A DNA stretch of 64,000 bases from Peribacillus faecalis (GTDB lineage: Bacteria > Bacillota > Bacilli > Bacillales > DSM-1321). A program made the position numbers and the translations under genes. The stretch lies in the NCBI RefSeq assembly GCF_014712675.1, contig NZ_JACXSI010000015.1, forward strand, positions 1-64,000, written 5' to 3'. Positions 48,697-57,512 of this stretch are shown in pieces (within the stretch, counting starts at the first letter, position 1; each line of letters begins with the position of its first letter). The notes beneath the pieces were generated by a model that saw nothing but the letters and a program-made list of their open reading frames with translations, had not been told where the DNA came from and did not search any database.

Positions 48697-49040
48697 TGAT
48701 TTACGTTACTTTTGGAGGATTTTTCGGTGCTATTAGCCGCTTTGCAATCAACTCCAAGCTTTCTAAAAACAACGTTTTTCCGAAAGGAACATTAGCCGTC
48801 AATTTAGTCGGCTCCTTGCTGCTCGGACTTATATTCGGCCTTGAGCTGCCAACAAATACAGCACTCTTATTAGGCACAGGTTTTCTTGGGGCATTCACAA
48901 CTTTCTCCACTCTCTCATTGGAAATGGTCAACATGATTCAAGGTGGTCGAAGAAAGCAGTGGTTGATGTATGTGAGCTTCACATACGGAGGCGGTTTAAC
49001 ACTTGCCTATGCTGGCTTTCTACTCGGAAACTGGTTTTAG
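48696..49040 (+). CDS. crcB: Fluoride channel subunit Fluc/CrcB, second gene
   Basis: The 114-residue partner has LGTGFLGAFTTFSTLSLE and the same four-helix layout. Tandem crcB genes usually encode heterodimeric channels of fixed opposite topology. Its ATG overlaps the stop of the first gene (TAATG). Confidence 0.92.
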   Translation: MIYVTFGGFFGAISRFAINSKLSKNNVFPKGTLAVNLVGSLLLGLIFGLELPTNTALLLGTGFLGAFTTFSTLSLEMVNMIQGGRRKQWLMYVSFTYGGGLTLAYAGFLLGNWF

Positions 49041-49308
49041 AAAAACAGTACAATTTTATTCGATATTTTTTCAAAAAAAGTTTTAAAAAATGATTATATT
49101 TTTGTTTAGCGGGTATATATAAGTATGGCGAGGAAGCAAAACATCCCGCCATATGAACCACGGTGGTCGGTTGCTTAAAGTTTATGAATTGAGAAAGCAA
49201 GCAAAATCCATACTCCATAGATTAGCTGCTTTTGACTAAACTTAACCAATAACACAGCTGCCAGACAAAGCGAATGTAGATTTTATATACGCGGCGTCAT
49301 AAAACAAT

Positions 49309-49670
49309 GCTTCCATTCTAGTGAAGTTGTTTTTCAGAAACGGAACGCAAACGTAACAATAAAAGTTAACGAGCTTCCATTTTATCGACAAAAAAGTAGT
49401 TACCAAAAAGAATGAAAGCAATGTTCAAATGCTTCCATTAAAAGTGACATACTTGTTGTTATGGTAAATGAAAGTGAAACAAAACAAACCATGCTTCTAT
49501 CACCAAGCAGTAAAAAAGCAGTAAAAGTTAGCATGTGTGCGTTATGTGAAGCTTCCACTTCAGTAAAACAATGTTATGCTACAAAAGGAAAGCAATCACT
49601 CAAATGACGAAGCTTTATTTAGAGTAACATTATGTCGAATAGGAAAACGAAACCCAATTCGTTTTCGTGA
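49309..49670 (+). repeat. Degenerate units of about 60 bases
   Basis: The core gcttcca(t/c) starts at 49309, 49373, 49431, 49493 (gcttcta) and 49551, with a weaker agcttta at 49611. Spacings are 64, 58, 62, 58 and 60. The sequences between the cores are A-rich and diverged. The regular spacing suggests old tandem duplication or evenly spaced functional sites. Confidence 0.6.
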
Positions 49671-49813
49671 ATATAACATCTATAGTTACGACAAATTGAA
49701 AGTTTGAGTGATAGAGGTTCCAATCTTAAAAAGCACCTCCCTTTTCGACAGCGGAAAAGGAAAAGCAGCCAACCACCATATTATGAAAAAACATATCCAT
49801 ACTTCATACAAAC

Positions 49814-49837
49814 AGCCCTGACAAACATGTCAGGGCT
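49814..49837 (+). terminator. Terminator of the candidate ncRNA
   Basis: agccctgac (49814-49822) pairs with gtcagggct (49829-49837) and is followed on the plus strand by tttactttt. The reverse direction has a weaker T-run. Confidence 0.8.
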
Positions 49838-49896
49838 TTACTTTTCACGAAACTTCTAATTTACATAAACTTAACAATTTCAGTAACCTTTCTTCT

Positions 49897-49926
49897 TTGC
49901 ATCCGTAATATTATTAACGTTATAAT
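49897..49926 (+). promoter_or_regulatory. Promoter of the small peptide and kinase genes
   Basis: TTGCAT (49897-49902) and TATAAT (49921-49926) are spaced by 18 bases, 35 bases before the small gene. It looks like a sigma-A promoter, not a late sporulation promoter. Confidence 0.55.
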
Positions 49927-49960
49927 AGCATTCAAATTCAAAACAAAGGGATGAATAATT

Positions 49961-50140
49961 ATGTTAAGAAAAATTATGCAATCGCTCTTAGGCAGCAAAA
50001 GTCACAGCCATAAATATAAAAGATACTCCTCTTCAAGCAGCAGCAGACGTCATTATTCACGCAAACATGACTACTACGGTCATAAACATTATAAAAAAGG
50101 CTACAAAAGAAGCAGCTCACGAAGCTTTTTTAGCAGCTAA
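49961..50140 (+). CDS. Small Ser/Arg/His/Tyr-rich basic protein
   Basis: The 59-residue protein is rich in Ser (about 17), Lys/Arg, His and Tyr: KSHSHKYKRYSSSSSSRRHY, SRKHDYYGHKHYKKGYKR and a C-terminal SSRSFFSS. The composition resembles CotG-type coat proteins whose Ser residues are phosphorylated. It is 11 bases upstream of a protein kinase gene on the same strand, which suggests substrate and kinase. The start is ATG at 49961 with AAAGGG 11 bases upstream. No homologue is recognised and the role is inferred. Confidence 0.7.
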   Translation: MLRKIMQSLLGSKSHSHKYKRYSSSSSSRRHYSRKHDYYGHKHYKKGYKRSSSRSFFSS

Positions 50141-50151
50141 GCAGTAACACT

Positions 50152-50943
50152 ATGTTGCACTACTTTCGAGAACGAAAACTTCACGGCATATTTGAAACGT
50201 ACATTGAAGAAGAAACACCTTATCATTTCGCGGGCATATTTGGAATGGGATCATATGGTGTTGCCTACTTGCTAATTCATAAGCAAACAAAACAAAAAGT
50301 CATTATGAAGCGCTTGCGGGCTAAACATCGCCATAACGCCAAATCACGGAGCAAATTTAAGCAAGAAATCACTATGCTTCAATCACTTGATCTCTCGAGC
50401 GTTCCTGCTCTCCTGAATGAAGGAGAAGTGAGCAATATCCCCTTTTATTTAATGGAATATGTCGACGGTAGCACATTTCAGCAAATTATCTTTGAAGAAA
50501 ATAGGCAGTTTTCCGAGATGGAATGCTTACAGATTGCGAAGCAACTATTTGAAATCGTCTTATCTTTGCATAAACAAGGCATTGTCCATCGAGACTTAAG
50601 AATACCAAATATCTTATCTCAAAACGGACAACTGAAGCTCATTGATTTTGGTTTAGCTGCTTATATAAAGGAAGATATCAGTCTATCCATCAAAAATCCG
50701 AAAAAAGCGGAAAATCATATAAGCGATTTGTATTATATCGGCCATTTCTTACTATTCTTGCTATATTCAAATTACGAACCATTAAGCAAGAAAGAACGAA
50801 GCTGGCAGGAAGAGCTGCAGATTCCCGCGGAACTAAAACAGTTCATTGAGCGCCTATTGCTGATTAGACCGGCATTTTCGAGCGCAGAAGATGCTTATGT
50901 ACAACTTACTAAAATAGTAAAAAGCGAACAACAAAAATCGTAG
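50152..50943 (+). CDS. Eukaryotic-like Ser/Thr protein kinase
   Basis: The 263-residue kinase has the Gly-rich loop IFGMGSYGVAYLL near residue 30, the ATP lysine in KVIMKRL, the catalytic loop HRDLRIPNIL (Arg in place of the usual Lys after DL) and the metal-binding IDFGLA. It has no membrane segment or PASTA domains, so it is a small soluble kinase, larger than YrzF-type proteins. It follows the basic Ser-rich peptide by 11 bases with no obvious ribosome binding site of its own, suggesting translational coupling. Confidence 0.85.
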   Translation: MLHYFRERKLHGIFETYIEEETPYHFAGIFGMGSYGVAYLLIHKQTKQKVIMKRLRAKHRHNAKSRSKFKQEITMLQSLDLSSVPALLNEGEVSNIPFYLMEYVDGSTFQQIIFEENRQFSEMECLQIAKQLFEIVLSLHKQGIVHRDLRIPNILSQNGQLKLIDFGLAAYIKEDISLSIKNPKKAENHISDLYYIGHFLLFLLYSNYEPLSKKERSWQEELQIPAELKQFIERLLLIRPAFSSAEDAYVQLTKIVKSEQQKS

Positions 50944-50962
50944 TTTGTTCGCTTTTTTATGT

Positions 50963-51700
50963 TCAGTTTCTCAACTGCGCCAATCGTTCGTATACATCCG
51001 TCAAACTATTGCAACCCATATTGATCACTTTTTCGATATAGATGCTCCAAAGCTTAGCAGTCACAATTGCATCTTCAAGCGCATGATGACGATTGACAAT
51101 CGGTATTTTGTAATGGTCACAAAAATCCTCCAACCTTACAATGTTCAAATCCGGATCCGCTATACGATAGAGAAATGATGTGTCGAGAATACGGTGCCTC
51201 AATGGAGTTCGAAACATCTGCCAACTGGCATGCTGCAAAAAGTTTTTTTCATGGCTGGAATGATGCGCAACTAACGTGCTGTTCCTTGCAAATTGAAAAA
51301 ATTGCACAAGTACATCCGATAAAGGTGGGGCATCCTTCACTTGCTCGTTTGTAATAGCCGTCAACTCAGTAATTTCGTCCGAAATTATATTTTTACATTG
51401 AATGAGCGAATAAAATGTCTGTTCTTCTTGAATAATGCCGCCTGAAATTTTTATCGCTCCGATTGAGATGATTTCATCACCTTTATCAGGATAAAAACCG
51501 GTCGTTTCAATATCCAATACGACGACATCCAGCTCCTTTAACGGTACCTTCAATACATCATCCTGGCGAATTTCCCGCTGAATTTGTCTTAAATACGCCA
51601 TTTGGTGTGCACTTTGCACGCTCTGTCCGCCTCGCAGATTATTGCCGGTCAACCTCGTTTGAATTCCTTTTATAAAGTGAACGAATGGTTCAAATGCCAT
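50963..51700 (-). CDS. DnaQ-like 3'-5' exonuclease
   Basis: The 245-residue protein has an N-terminal tail and a DEDDh exonuclease domain: VVLDIETTGFYPDKGDEIISIGAIKI (Asp/Glu pair near residue 64), VAHHSSHEKNFL and the HALEDAIVTAKLW end motif. It is related to the proofreading subunit of polymerase III and to nuclease domains that act on DNA or RNA. It overlaps the upstream DUF294 gene by 11 bases. The ATG at 51700 is chosen because AAAAAGGG lies 8 bases upstream. Confidence 0.85.
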   Translation of the reverse strand: MAFEPFVHFIKGIQTRLTGNNLRGGQSVQSAHQMAYLRQIQREIRQDDVLKVPLKELDVVVLDIETTGFYPDKGDEIISIGAIKISGGIIQEEQTFYSLIQCKNIISDEITELTAITNEQVKDAPPLSDVLVQFFQFARNSTLVAHHSSHEKNFLQHASWQMFRTPLRHRILDTSFLYRIADPDLNIVRLEDFCDHYKIPIVNRHHALEDAIVTAKLWSIYIEKVINMGCNSLTDVYERLAQLRN

Positions 51701-52673
51701 ATTTAACACCCTTTTTTATCAGGTTTATTACAAAGGAGTGCAAATTTTCGCCATCCTTTAAAATTCTTTTAATCTCTTTCTTTTGCTCTCGGCTAAGATC
51801 GTTAACGTGCAGATAATGGGTATCTTCATATTCTTTCACCAGCACCAGCGATAGTCTGTATTCTAAAAGCCTCTTAAAATTCGCAGGAGCTGTTTCCAAT
51901 ACTTTTTGGTAATTAGGCATAGCCGACAATTTATTCAATCGTTGCTCGGTAGAGGTCTCCGCTATTTGTTCCTTAATCGATAAAATACGAATTGCATTAA
52001 CATACGGAATGAAGGCAGAGTATTTTAAATCGATTGATCCGCTATGTTCCCCGGTTGTATTGACAAGTATCTGCCCGAGCGGACTAATGGCCTTTTTAAT
52101 GTGCAACACGTTTTCCATCAGCCGTTTCAACAAATATGGATTTTTTTCCTGATAGTCAAAAATGAACTGCTTTAACTCTTGAACAAACTGTACTTCCCCA
52201 TGAAGGCAACGTGAATCAAAGAAGATTTGCAAATTGCGGATTGACTCCCAGCTTCCCTCATCCATCCAATTGAAAAGCTGCCGTTTCCATTCATCCAACG
52301 ATTTGCACCATAAAGGGTTTGAACTCATAATATTCCCTTTGCAATATGGGTACCCAACAATCGATAAGCCATACGATATTTCCGTTCCGAGCTTCAAGAA
52401 ATATTCTTTATTCTCATTTGAAGCTACTTGATAAATAATTCCATGATCTTGATCACTTATTACCCCTTGTTCGTGCCTTCCCCCGCTGCCGGCAATGAAC
52501 CAACAATACAGGCAGGGCGGTTTCTCCATTCCCAGTCTGGCAACAGCTATTTCAAATACATTTACCATAACAGCATCATGGAAACTATTTAATGAAATCG
52601 TATCAGAAAGGCATTGATGTATATTCTGTTCCTTCCATTCCTTAATAGCTTCATACGTTTCCAATGTAGACAT
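51690..52673 (-). CDS. DUF294 putative nucleotidyltransferase-like protein
   Basis: The 327-residue protein contains a nucleotidyltransferase-like core with GSGGRHEQGVISDQDHGIIY near residue 70, which keeps the GS and D-x-D residues of GlnD-type enzymes. A helical C-terminal part follows (DUF294_C). CBS domains found in some relatives are absent. It overlaps the exonuclease gene, so they form an operon. The reaction is unknown. Confidence 0.82.
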   Translation of the reverse strand: MSTLETYEAIKEWKEQNIHQCLSDTISLNSFHDAVMVNVFEIAVARLGMEKPPCLYCWFIAGSGGRHEQGVISDQDHGIIYQVASNENKEYFLKLGTEISYGLSIVGYPYCKGNIMSSNPLWCKSLDEWKRQLFNWMDEGSWESIRNLQIFFDSRCLHGEVQFVQELKQFIFDYQEKNPYLLKRLMENVLHIKKAISPLGQILVNTTGEHSGSIDLKYSAFIPYVNAIRILSIKEQIAETSTEQRLNKLSAMPNYQKVLETAPANFKRLLEYRLSLVLVKEYEDTHYLHVNDLSREQKKEIKRILKDGENLHSFVINLIKKGVKYGI

Positions 52674-52714
52674 AACCCACTTCCTTAAAACTTAATAACT
52701 ATCAAAAAGCATAT

Positions 52715-52755
52715 AGGGCCTCCCGAAAGTCTTTGAAAACTTTCGGAATAGCCCT
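52715..52755 (-). terminator. Terminator of amtB
   Basis: A long imperfect stem pairs agggcctcccgaaagt with actttcggaatagccct, just past the amtB stop. Confidence 0.8.
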
Positions 52756-52761
52756 TCTCAT

Positions 52762-54030
52762 TTATACACTCTTTTTCATTTCTGATTCCATTTGCTCCGG
52801 ATATCCGTAGCTGCCGTGCTCACTCATATCCAAGCCCATAATTTCTTCCTCTTCAGATACGCGAAGCCCGCCTAAAACAAGTTTCGTTACATATAGAATG
52901 ATGAAAGAAACTACGAATGCGAACGCTCCTGAAGCTGCAACACCCATCACCTGTACACCAAGTTGTTCAAAGCCGCCGCCATAGAATAAGCCTGCTTTCC
53001 CACCAACTTGATCAGCCAGTTCAGGAGTAGCGAAGAAACCTGTAGAAATAGTACCCCAAACCCCTGCAGCACCGTGTACAGATAATGCAAAGATTGGATC
53101 ATCGATACGCAATTTTTCGACTAGTTTCATACTAAAGTAAACAAGTACACCTGCAATTAAACCAATTACAACTGAAGCCCATGGAGCAACGAAAGCACAA
53201 GATGCTGTGATAGCAACCAACCCCGCTAAAGCTCCATTCAAAATTGTAGGAATATCTGATTTACCTAAGAATAACCAAGAGATAATTGTAGCAGCAACCG
53301 CACCAGCAGCAGCAGCCAAGTTTGTATTCAAAGCGACAAATCCAAAGAACGCTCCATCAACTGATACAGTACTACCTGCATTAAAACCAAACCAACCTAC
53401 CCACAGAATCAATACTCCTAGGGCCGTATAAACTTGGTTATGTCCAGCGATATTATTCACTGAGCCGTCTCGATTGAATTTCCCAATACGAGGCTTCAGT
53501 AAAATTGTTGCAGCTAAAGCACCCATTGCACCAGTCAAATGAACAACCGTTGAACCGGCAAAGTCTTGTTTACCGTGTCCACTTAACCAACCGCCGCCCC
53601 AAATCCAATGCGCAACTACCGGATAAACAATAAGTCCGAATAAAATTGTAAATATGATATAAACCGGAAACTTAGCTCTTTCAGCAAATCCACCAAGAGC
53701 AATCGTTATTGCGATCCCTGCAAATGCTGTTTGGAAAACGAAGAAAACCGTTTTCGCCAAACTTTCATCATCAACAAGAGCGCCGTCATAGAAAAAGTCT
53801 GACATCCCAACAAAGAAGTTAGCATTGTCTCCAAAGATAAAAGCATAACCTGCTGCCCAAAATACTAAAACTGCCAAACCGAATGTGAAGATGGTTTTAC
53901 CCGCGATGTGCCCTGCATTTTTCATTCTAGTTGAACCAGCTTCAAGCATAATGAATCCGCCAATCATAAAAATAACTAAAATTGCACCTATCATAGTCCA
54001 AAGACTATCCATTAAAACAATTGCATCCAT
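52762..54030 (-). CDS. amtB: Ammonium transporter AmtB/NrgA
   Basis: The 422-residue Amt/Rh family protein has 11 membrane segments. Signature stretches are FNAGSTVSVDGAFF, the pore histidine in VVHLTGAMGAL and the second in SVHGAAGVWG, and it has a C-terminal cytoplasmic tail. It takes up ammonium. No glnK/nrgB gene follows it here, unlike B. subtilis. A GlnR/TnrA box lies upstream. Confidence 0.95.
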   Translation of the reverse strand: MDAIVLMDSLWTMIGAILVIFMIGGFIMLEAGSTRMKNAGHIAGKTIFTFGLAVLVFWAAGYAFIFGDNANFFVGMSDFFYDGALVDDESLAKTVFFVFQTAFAGIAITIALGGFAERAKFPVYIIFTILFGLIVYPVVAHWIWGGGWLSGHGKQDFAGSTVVHLTGAMGALAATILLKPRIGKFNRDGSVNNIAGHNQVYTALGVLILWVGWFGFNAGSTVSVDGAFFGFVALNTNLAAAAGAVAATIISWLFLGKSDIPTILNGALAGLVAITASCAFVAPWASVVIGLIAGVLVYFSMKLVEKLRIDDPIFALSVHGAAGVWGTISTGFFATPELADQVGGKAGLFYGGGFEQLGVQVMGVAASGAFAFVVSFIILYVTKLVLGGLRVSEEEEIMGLDMSEHGSYGYPEQMESEMKKSV

Positions 54031-54075
54031 CCTTATTCATCCCCTTTTCTCGGTTTTATTCCCTTCACACTAATA

Positions 54076-54092
54076 TGTGAGGAAATCTAACA
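54076..54092. promoter_or_regulatory. GlnR/TnrA box upstream of amtB
   Basis: TGTGAGGAAATCTAACA matches the TGTNA-N7-TNACA consensus. It lies about 46 bases upstream of the amtB start. A TTGACA-like -35 lies further upstream, so the box may sit downstream of the promoter. Confidence 0.75.
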
Positions 54093-54445
54093 TTTAATTT
54101 ATATACTAAATTTACCATCATTTCCAGAATTGTCAATATATTTTGAAAATTAATTGTAATGAAACCTGACATAAGATTTTATTCAATAATTCTCACCCGA
54201 AATGGAACATATACTTCTGTCAATCGCACAAAGCCATTCAACCCTTGTCAACCTTGAAATTCGGACAAGTACTATCTGACCGGTACTATTTATCTAGTTT
54301 TTTGTAAACCGTTTTCATTTATTTTCTTCCTATAATAAAAAACAGTAAAAATCTTTTCGACAAAATCAACAAAATAATGTCGAATTAGCAGGGTTAATCT
54401 TTACCTCCCTATAAATATGACGATAAAAGAAAAGACTGAATTACT

Positions 54446-55140
54446 TTGTACTTAACAGAATCGATCGTTAATGTTAGGGCAACTAATACAGCCGCCGATG
54501 AGATTTTACAGGAGGCAATAAAGATGATGAAGTCTAATGCCAATAAAGAAAAAATCGAGGTCATCATCAAGAGAAAACAATTATTCAAAGAACGTTATCA
54601 GGAATTTCTCGCCGTAAGAGAGAACGTAACGCAAGAAGAACAAATTGCACATTGGAAAAAGAACATCGAACCTGTCGGAATCACAATTGGTCATCTAGTA
54701 GAAGACATGGTAGCTTTTCAGTCAAATGCACTTGATGAGGCTACAGCCGCAAACACTAAACAAGTGGACGCCATTTCAAGAACGGTGCTGATATAAAGTA
54801 TTGTTGCACTAATACTAGCTATAACAATCTGTTATTCAGCAGTTAGACAGATATTCTAAAGAAATCAGCCTTATTATAGATGCTATAACAGACATTTCAG
54901 ATCAAACTGATTTATCAGCATTAAATGCTGCGCTTGAAGCGGCTCGTGCAGGCGAACACGGTAAAGGTTTCGCTGTCGTAGCAGAGAGGTAAGAAAACTG
55001 ACCGAGCAACCAAAATCGTCTTCGGAACAAATCACGAAGCTAATCCACGAGCTTCAAGCCGATAAAACACATGCAGTATCGGCAATGAAAGTCGGTACGG
55101 AAGATGCAAGAACCGGATTAACCATTGTTAAGGAAGATAA
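54446..55140 (+). pseudogene. Decayed methyl-accepting chemotaxis protein
   Basis: The first frame (116 residues from a TTG) encodes a four-helix-bundle type sensor part and ends at a stop inside the second membrane segment (SRTVLI*, then [11 protein letters not shown]). HAMP is missing. Further on, broken frames keep the signalling tip, [20 protein letters not shown], then FAVVAE. A one-base loss breaks the frame near 54990, and VRKLTEQP continues in another frame. Stops, a large internal deletion and frameshifts show it is dead. Confidence 0.85.
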
Positions 55141-55141
55141 A

Positions 55142-55172
55142 AACACCCCAAAAGTAAGTTTTTTGGGGTGTT
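55142..55172. terminator. Bidirectional terminator
   Basis: A 12-bp stem, aacaccccaaaa paired with ttttggggtgtt, ends the glucosaminidase gene on the minus strand and the chemotaxis pseudogene on the plus strand. Confidence 0.85.
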
Positions 55173-55223
55173 ATACCACATTCAAGTCTTTGTCTAAATT
55201 TAAAAACTTGAAAACTAGTTTTC

Positions 55224-57512
55224 CTATCTATTTAATTCCCTGATTAAAAAGTCGCCAGATACCCAGCCAACTCTTCCATCATTCAACTTAATCTTATACC
55301 AACCTATTTGAATAACTGGTGTCAGATTATTATTCAATACCAATTCAACATATTGGTATTGCGATAATGTAGCAATCTTCGTCGCATTCGTTCCAACAGA
55401 TTCCCTTACATTTAAAGTTGCTGAATTAACACGCGCTAAATTCTTCACCGTAAAACTCTTATTATAGCTGCTGAAGCTGACCTTATTTGTATAATATGTT
55501 CGTCCATTATATCCAATTGTTAACCAGTAGTTATTCGATTTCTCTAGTAAGTTAAACTTTTCTCCTTTAGAAATCGTTGCTGTTTGGGTTGAACTACCTA
55601 TTGCATTGTATAAAGGGATAGATGCATTAGCAACAGCCAATGTCCCATTTGGGAAGACATCTTTCCCTGATGGGTAGCCTGGAGCATTTGGTACTTGTGT
55701 ATTTGGCTGCTGGTTAAACGCAGCTTCCTGACTAGCTGACAAGATACCTTCCATATGTTTAGCAATTTTCAATCCCCAGTCTGAGTCACTAGCGTAATAA
55801 TAGTTCATTCCTATACTCAACGCATCTACCCGACTACCATACTGATTTTTGACGGTATAGCCTAAGTAAGCTCCACGATACTTCCAGTTATTAGGGTTTA
55901 AATAAGTTGCTTTCATTTCTTGCGCAATATAGTCAATGTTGCTCGCAATAGTACTATATTTTACAGCTCCTACAAACGGAACGAGATCATATGCTCCAAA
56001 GCCAAATAAATTATTTTTCGCTTTCGCAATTGTTGATTTGCCATAACCGCTTTCATGAATAGCATGAGCCGCCAAGTATAAAGCATTCACTCCATATTTA
56101 TTAGCAGCATCTATAAACAACTGACCCGAGTTATATAAAACACTATTCTCCGCTGTCACCCCGTTATTAGCGAGATACTGGTTAATATGACTAGCTGTTA
56201 CAGATGAGCTTGTTCTTAAATCCATCATGATATAAGGATTATTTTGCTCCATTAACGTCTTTGTATCAAAGTTTTCTTTTGTAGTTTCAGATAAATAGGA
56301 AGAAGAAACATATCCTGTTCTTCCTTGATATGAAACTTGATGCCACCCATCCTTTTTAGAAATAGATGTTAGTACAGTTCCCTGTGGAATAACTAGAATA
56401 ACCTTACCTGAAGCAGAAGTCTGATCTCTCATGTTTAAGTTTGCCGTAGTCACAAAATATGCTCCATTAACCGGTTGCTCTGTAGTGATCTTATCTATCT
56501 CTTTTACGTAACTTGCACTTACCCAGCCGGTTTGATTTCCGTATTTTACGTTATACCAATCACCTTGCTTCGAGATATATGTAATTTCCTTATCTTTCGG
56601 AATCGTTGTCAATATTTTTCCGCTTATCGAAGGGTCATCCCTCAAATTTAGAGACGCTGTCACAACCCAGTATTTCCCGAATGTTTCTGGTGCCGGGATC
56701 ACTGTTTCTGGTGCCGGAGTTGACGCTTCTGGTGTCGGTGTTGGCGTTGTCGGAATCATCTCTTTTACGTAACTTGCACTTACCCAACCTTTTTGATTTC
56801 CATAACTTACGTTATACCAATCACCTTGCTTCGAGATGTACATAATTTCCTTGTTTTTCGGAATGGTTGTCAATATTTTTCCGCTCGTTGATGATGTGTT
56901 TCTCAAATTTACATTTGATGTTGCAACCAAACTTACCCCTGCATTTTCCTGTGGCGCTGCTGGCGTTGGTGCTGGTGATGACTTGGCTGTGACCTTTACA
57001 TAGCTAGCACTAACCCAGCCGGTTTGGTTCCCATACTTTATGTTGTACCAGCTTCCTTGTTTTGAAATGTACGTGATTTCCTTACCCTTTGGTATCGTCG
57101 TCAGTAGTTTTCCTTTAGTAGAAGCTGTGCTTCTCATGTTTAAATTTGCAGTTGCTTGATAGACCATTGTTGCCGGAGGGATGCTGACTTGATTGGCTGC
57201 ATTTGCTTTCTTTAGGTAACTTGAGCTGACCCATCCTTCATTCGAACCATATTTTACTTTAAACCATGAGCCACTTTCAGAAATATATATAACTTGTTTT
57301 CCTTTTGGTATCGTTAGCAGTATCTTCCCGCTTGTAGAAGCCGAACCTCTTAAATTCAAATTTGCTGTCGTTTCATAACTAACGCCAGAAGCCTCAACTT
57401 GTATGGTCCCAATTGTTCCAAAAGTTACTGCTGTACCCCCTAACAAGATTCCTGCCGATAGTACAATAGAAGATCCTACACTCAGCGGAATCTTTTTATC
57501 CTTCTCTCCCAT
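55224..57512 (-). CDS. Secreted SH3b-repeat endo-beta-N-acetylglucosaminidase (autolysin)
   Basis: The 762-residue precursor starts with a signal peptide (about residues 1-42). Five bacterial SH3 repeats follow at about 45-100, 117-174, 193-250, 281-338 and 351-408, each with a NLNxRxxxSxxGKIL/TIP pattern and GWVSxSY. A Pro/Thr-rich linker (about 255-280) separates the third and fourth. The glucosaminidase domain follows at about 430-600, with the catalytic Glu in HAIHESGYGKSTIAKAKNNLFG. Two more SH3-like modules close the protein. It probably cleaves peptidoglycan glycan strands during growth or lysis. The repeats are highly similar at DNA level. Confidence 0.92.
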   Translation of the reverse strand: MGEKDKKIPLSVGSSIVLSAGILLGGTAVTFGTIGTIQVEASGVSYETTANLNLRGSASTSGKILLTIPKGKQVIYISESGSWFKVKYGSNEGWVSSSYLKKANAANQVSIPPATMVYQATANLNMRSTASTKGKLLTTIPKGKEITYISKQGSWYNIKYGNQTGWVSASYVKVTAKSSPAPTPAAPQENAGVSLVATSNVNLRNTSSTSGKILTTIPKNKEIMYISKQGDWYNVSYGNQKGWVSASYVKEMIPTTPTPTPEASTPAPETVIPAPETFGKYWVVTASLNLRDDPSISGKILTTIPKDKEITYISKQGDWYNVKYGNQTGWVSASYVKEIDKITTEQPVNGAYFVTTANLNMRDQTSASGKVILVIPQGTVLTSISKKDGWHQVSYQGRTGYVSSSYLSETTKENFDTKTLMEQNNPYIMMDLRTSSSVTASHINQYLANNGVTAENSVLYNSGQLFIDAANKYGVNALYLAAHAIHESGYGKSTIAKAKNNLFGFGAYDLVPFVGAVKYSTIASNIDYIAQEMKATYLNPNNWKYRGAYLGYTVKNQYGSRVDALSIGMNYYYASDSDWGLKIAKHMEGILSASQEAAFNQQPNTQVPNAPGYPSGKDVFPNGTLAVANASIPLYNAIGSSTQTATISKGEKFNLLEKSNNYWLTIGYNGRTYYTNKVSFSSYNKSFTVKNLARVNSATLNVRESVGTNATKIATLSQYQYVELVLNNNLTPVIQIGWYKIKLNDGRVGWVSGDFLIRELNR

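Larger units (their letters stand above)
49100..49845 (+). ncRNA. Candidate large structured non-coding RNA
   Basis: No protein gene fits these 900 bases between crcB and the next gene, but RNA-like pairings are dense. A terminal helix pairs 49162-49176 with 49763-49777 (15 positions, one mismatch, one G-U). A perfect 10-bp helix pairs atcactcaaa (49595-49604) with tttgagtgat (49703-49712) and encloses gtaac/gttac and the 9-bp hairpin gaaaacgaa/ttcgttttc (49643-49666). Other hairpins are tatggcg/cgccata (about 49126-49155) and ccttttc/gaaaagg (49740-49760). Motifs gcttcca or close variants recur at 49309, 49373, 49431, 49493, 49551 and about 49611. An intrinsic terminator closes the region at 49814-49837 on the plus strand. 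The class is not recognised; the promoter and exact 5' end are not established. Confidence 0.6.

Noticed and set aside
49309-49670. Possible CRISPR array because of regularly spaced repeats
   Set aside because: The conserved core is only 7-8 bases, spacing varies and no cas genes are near. It fits a structured RNA or decayed tandem repeat instead.
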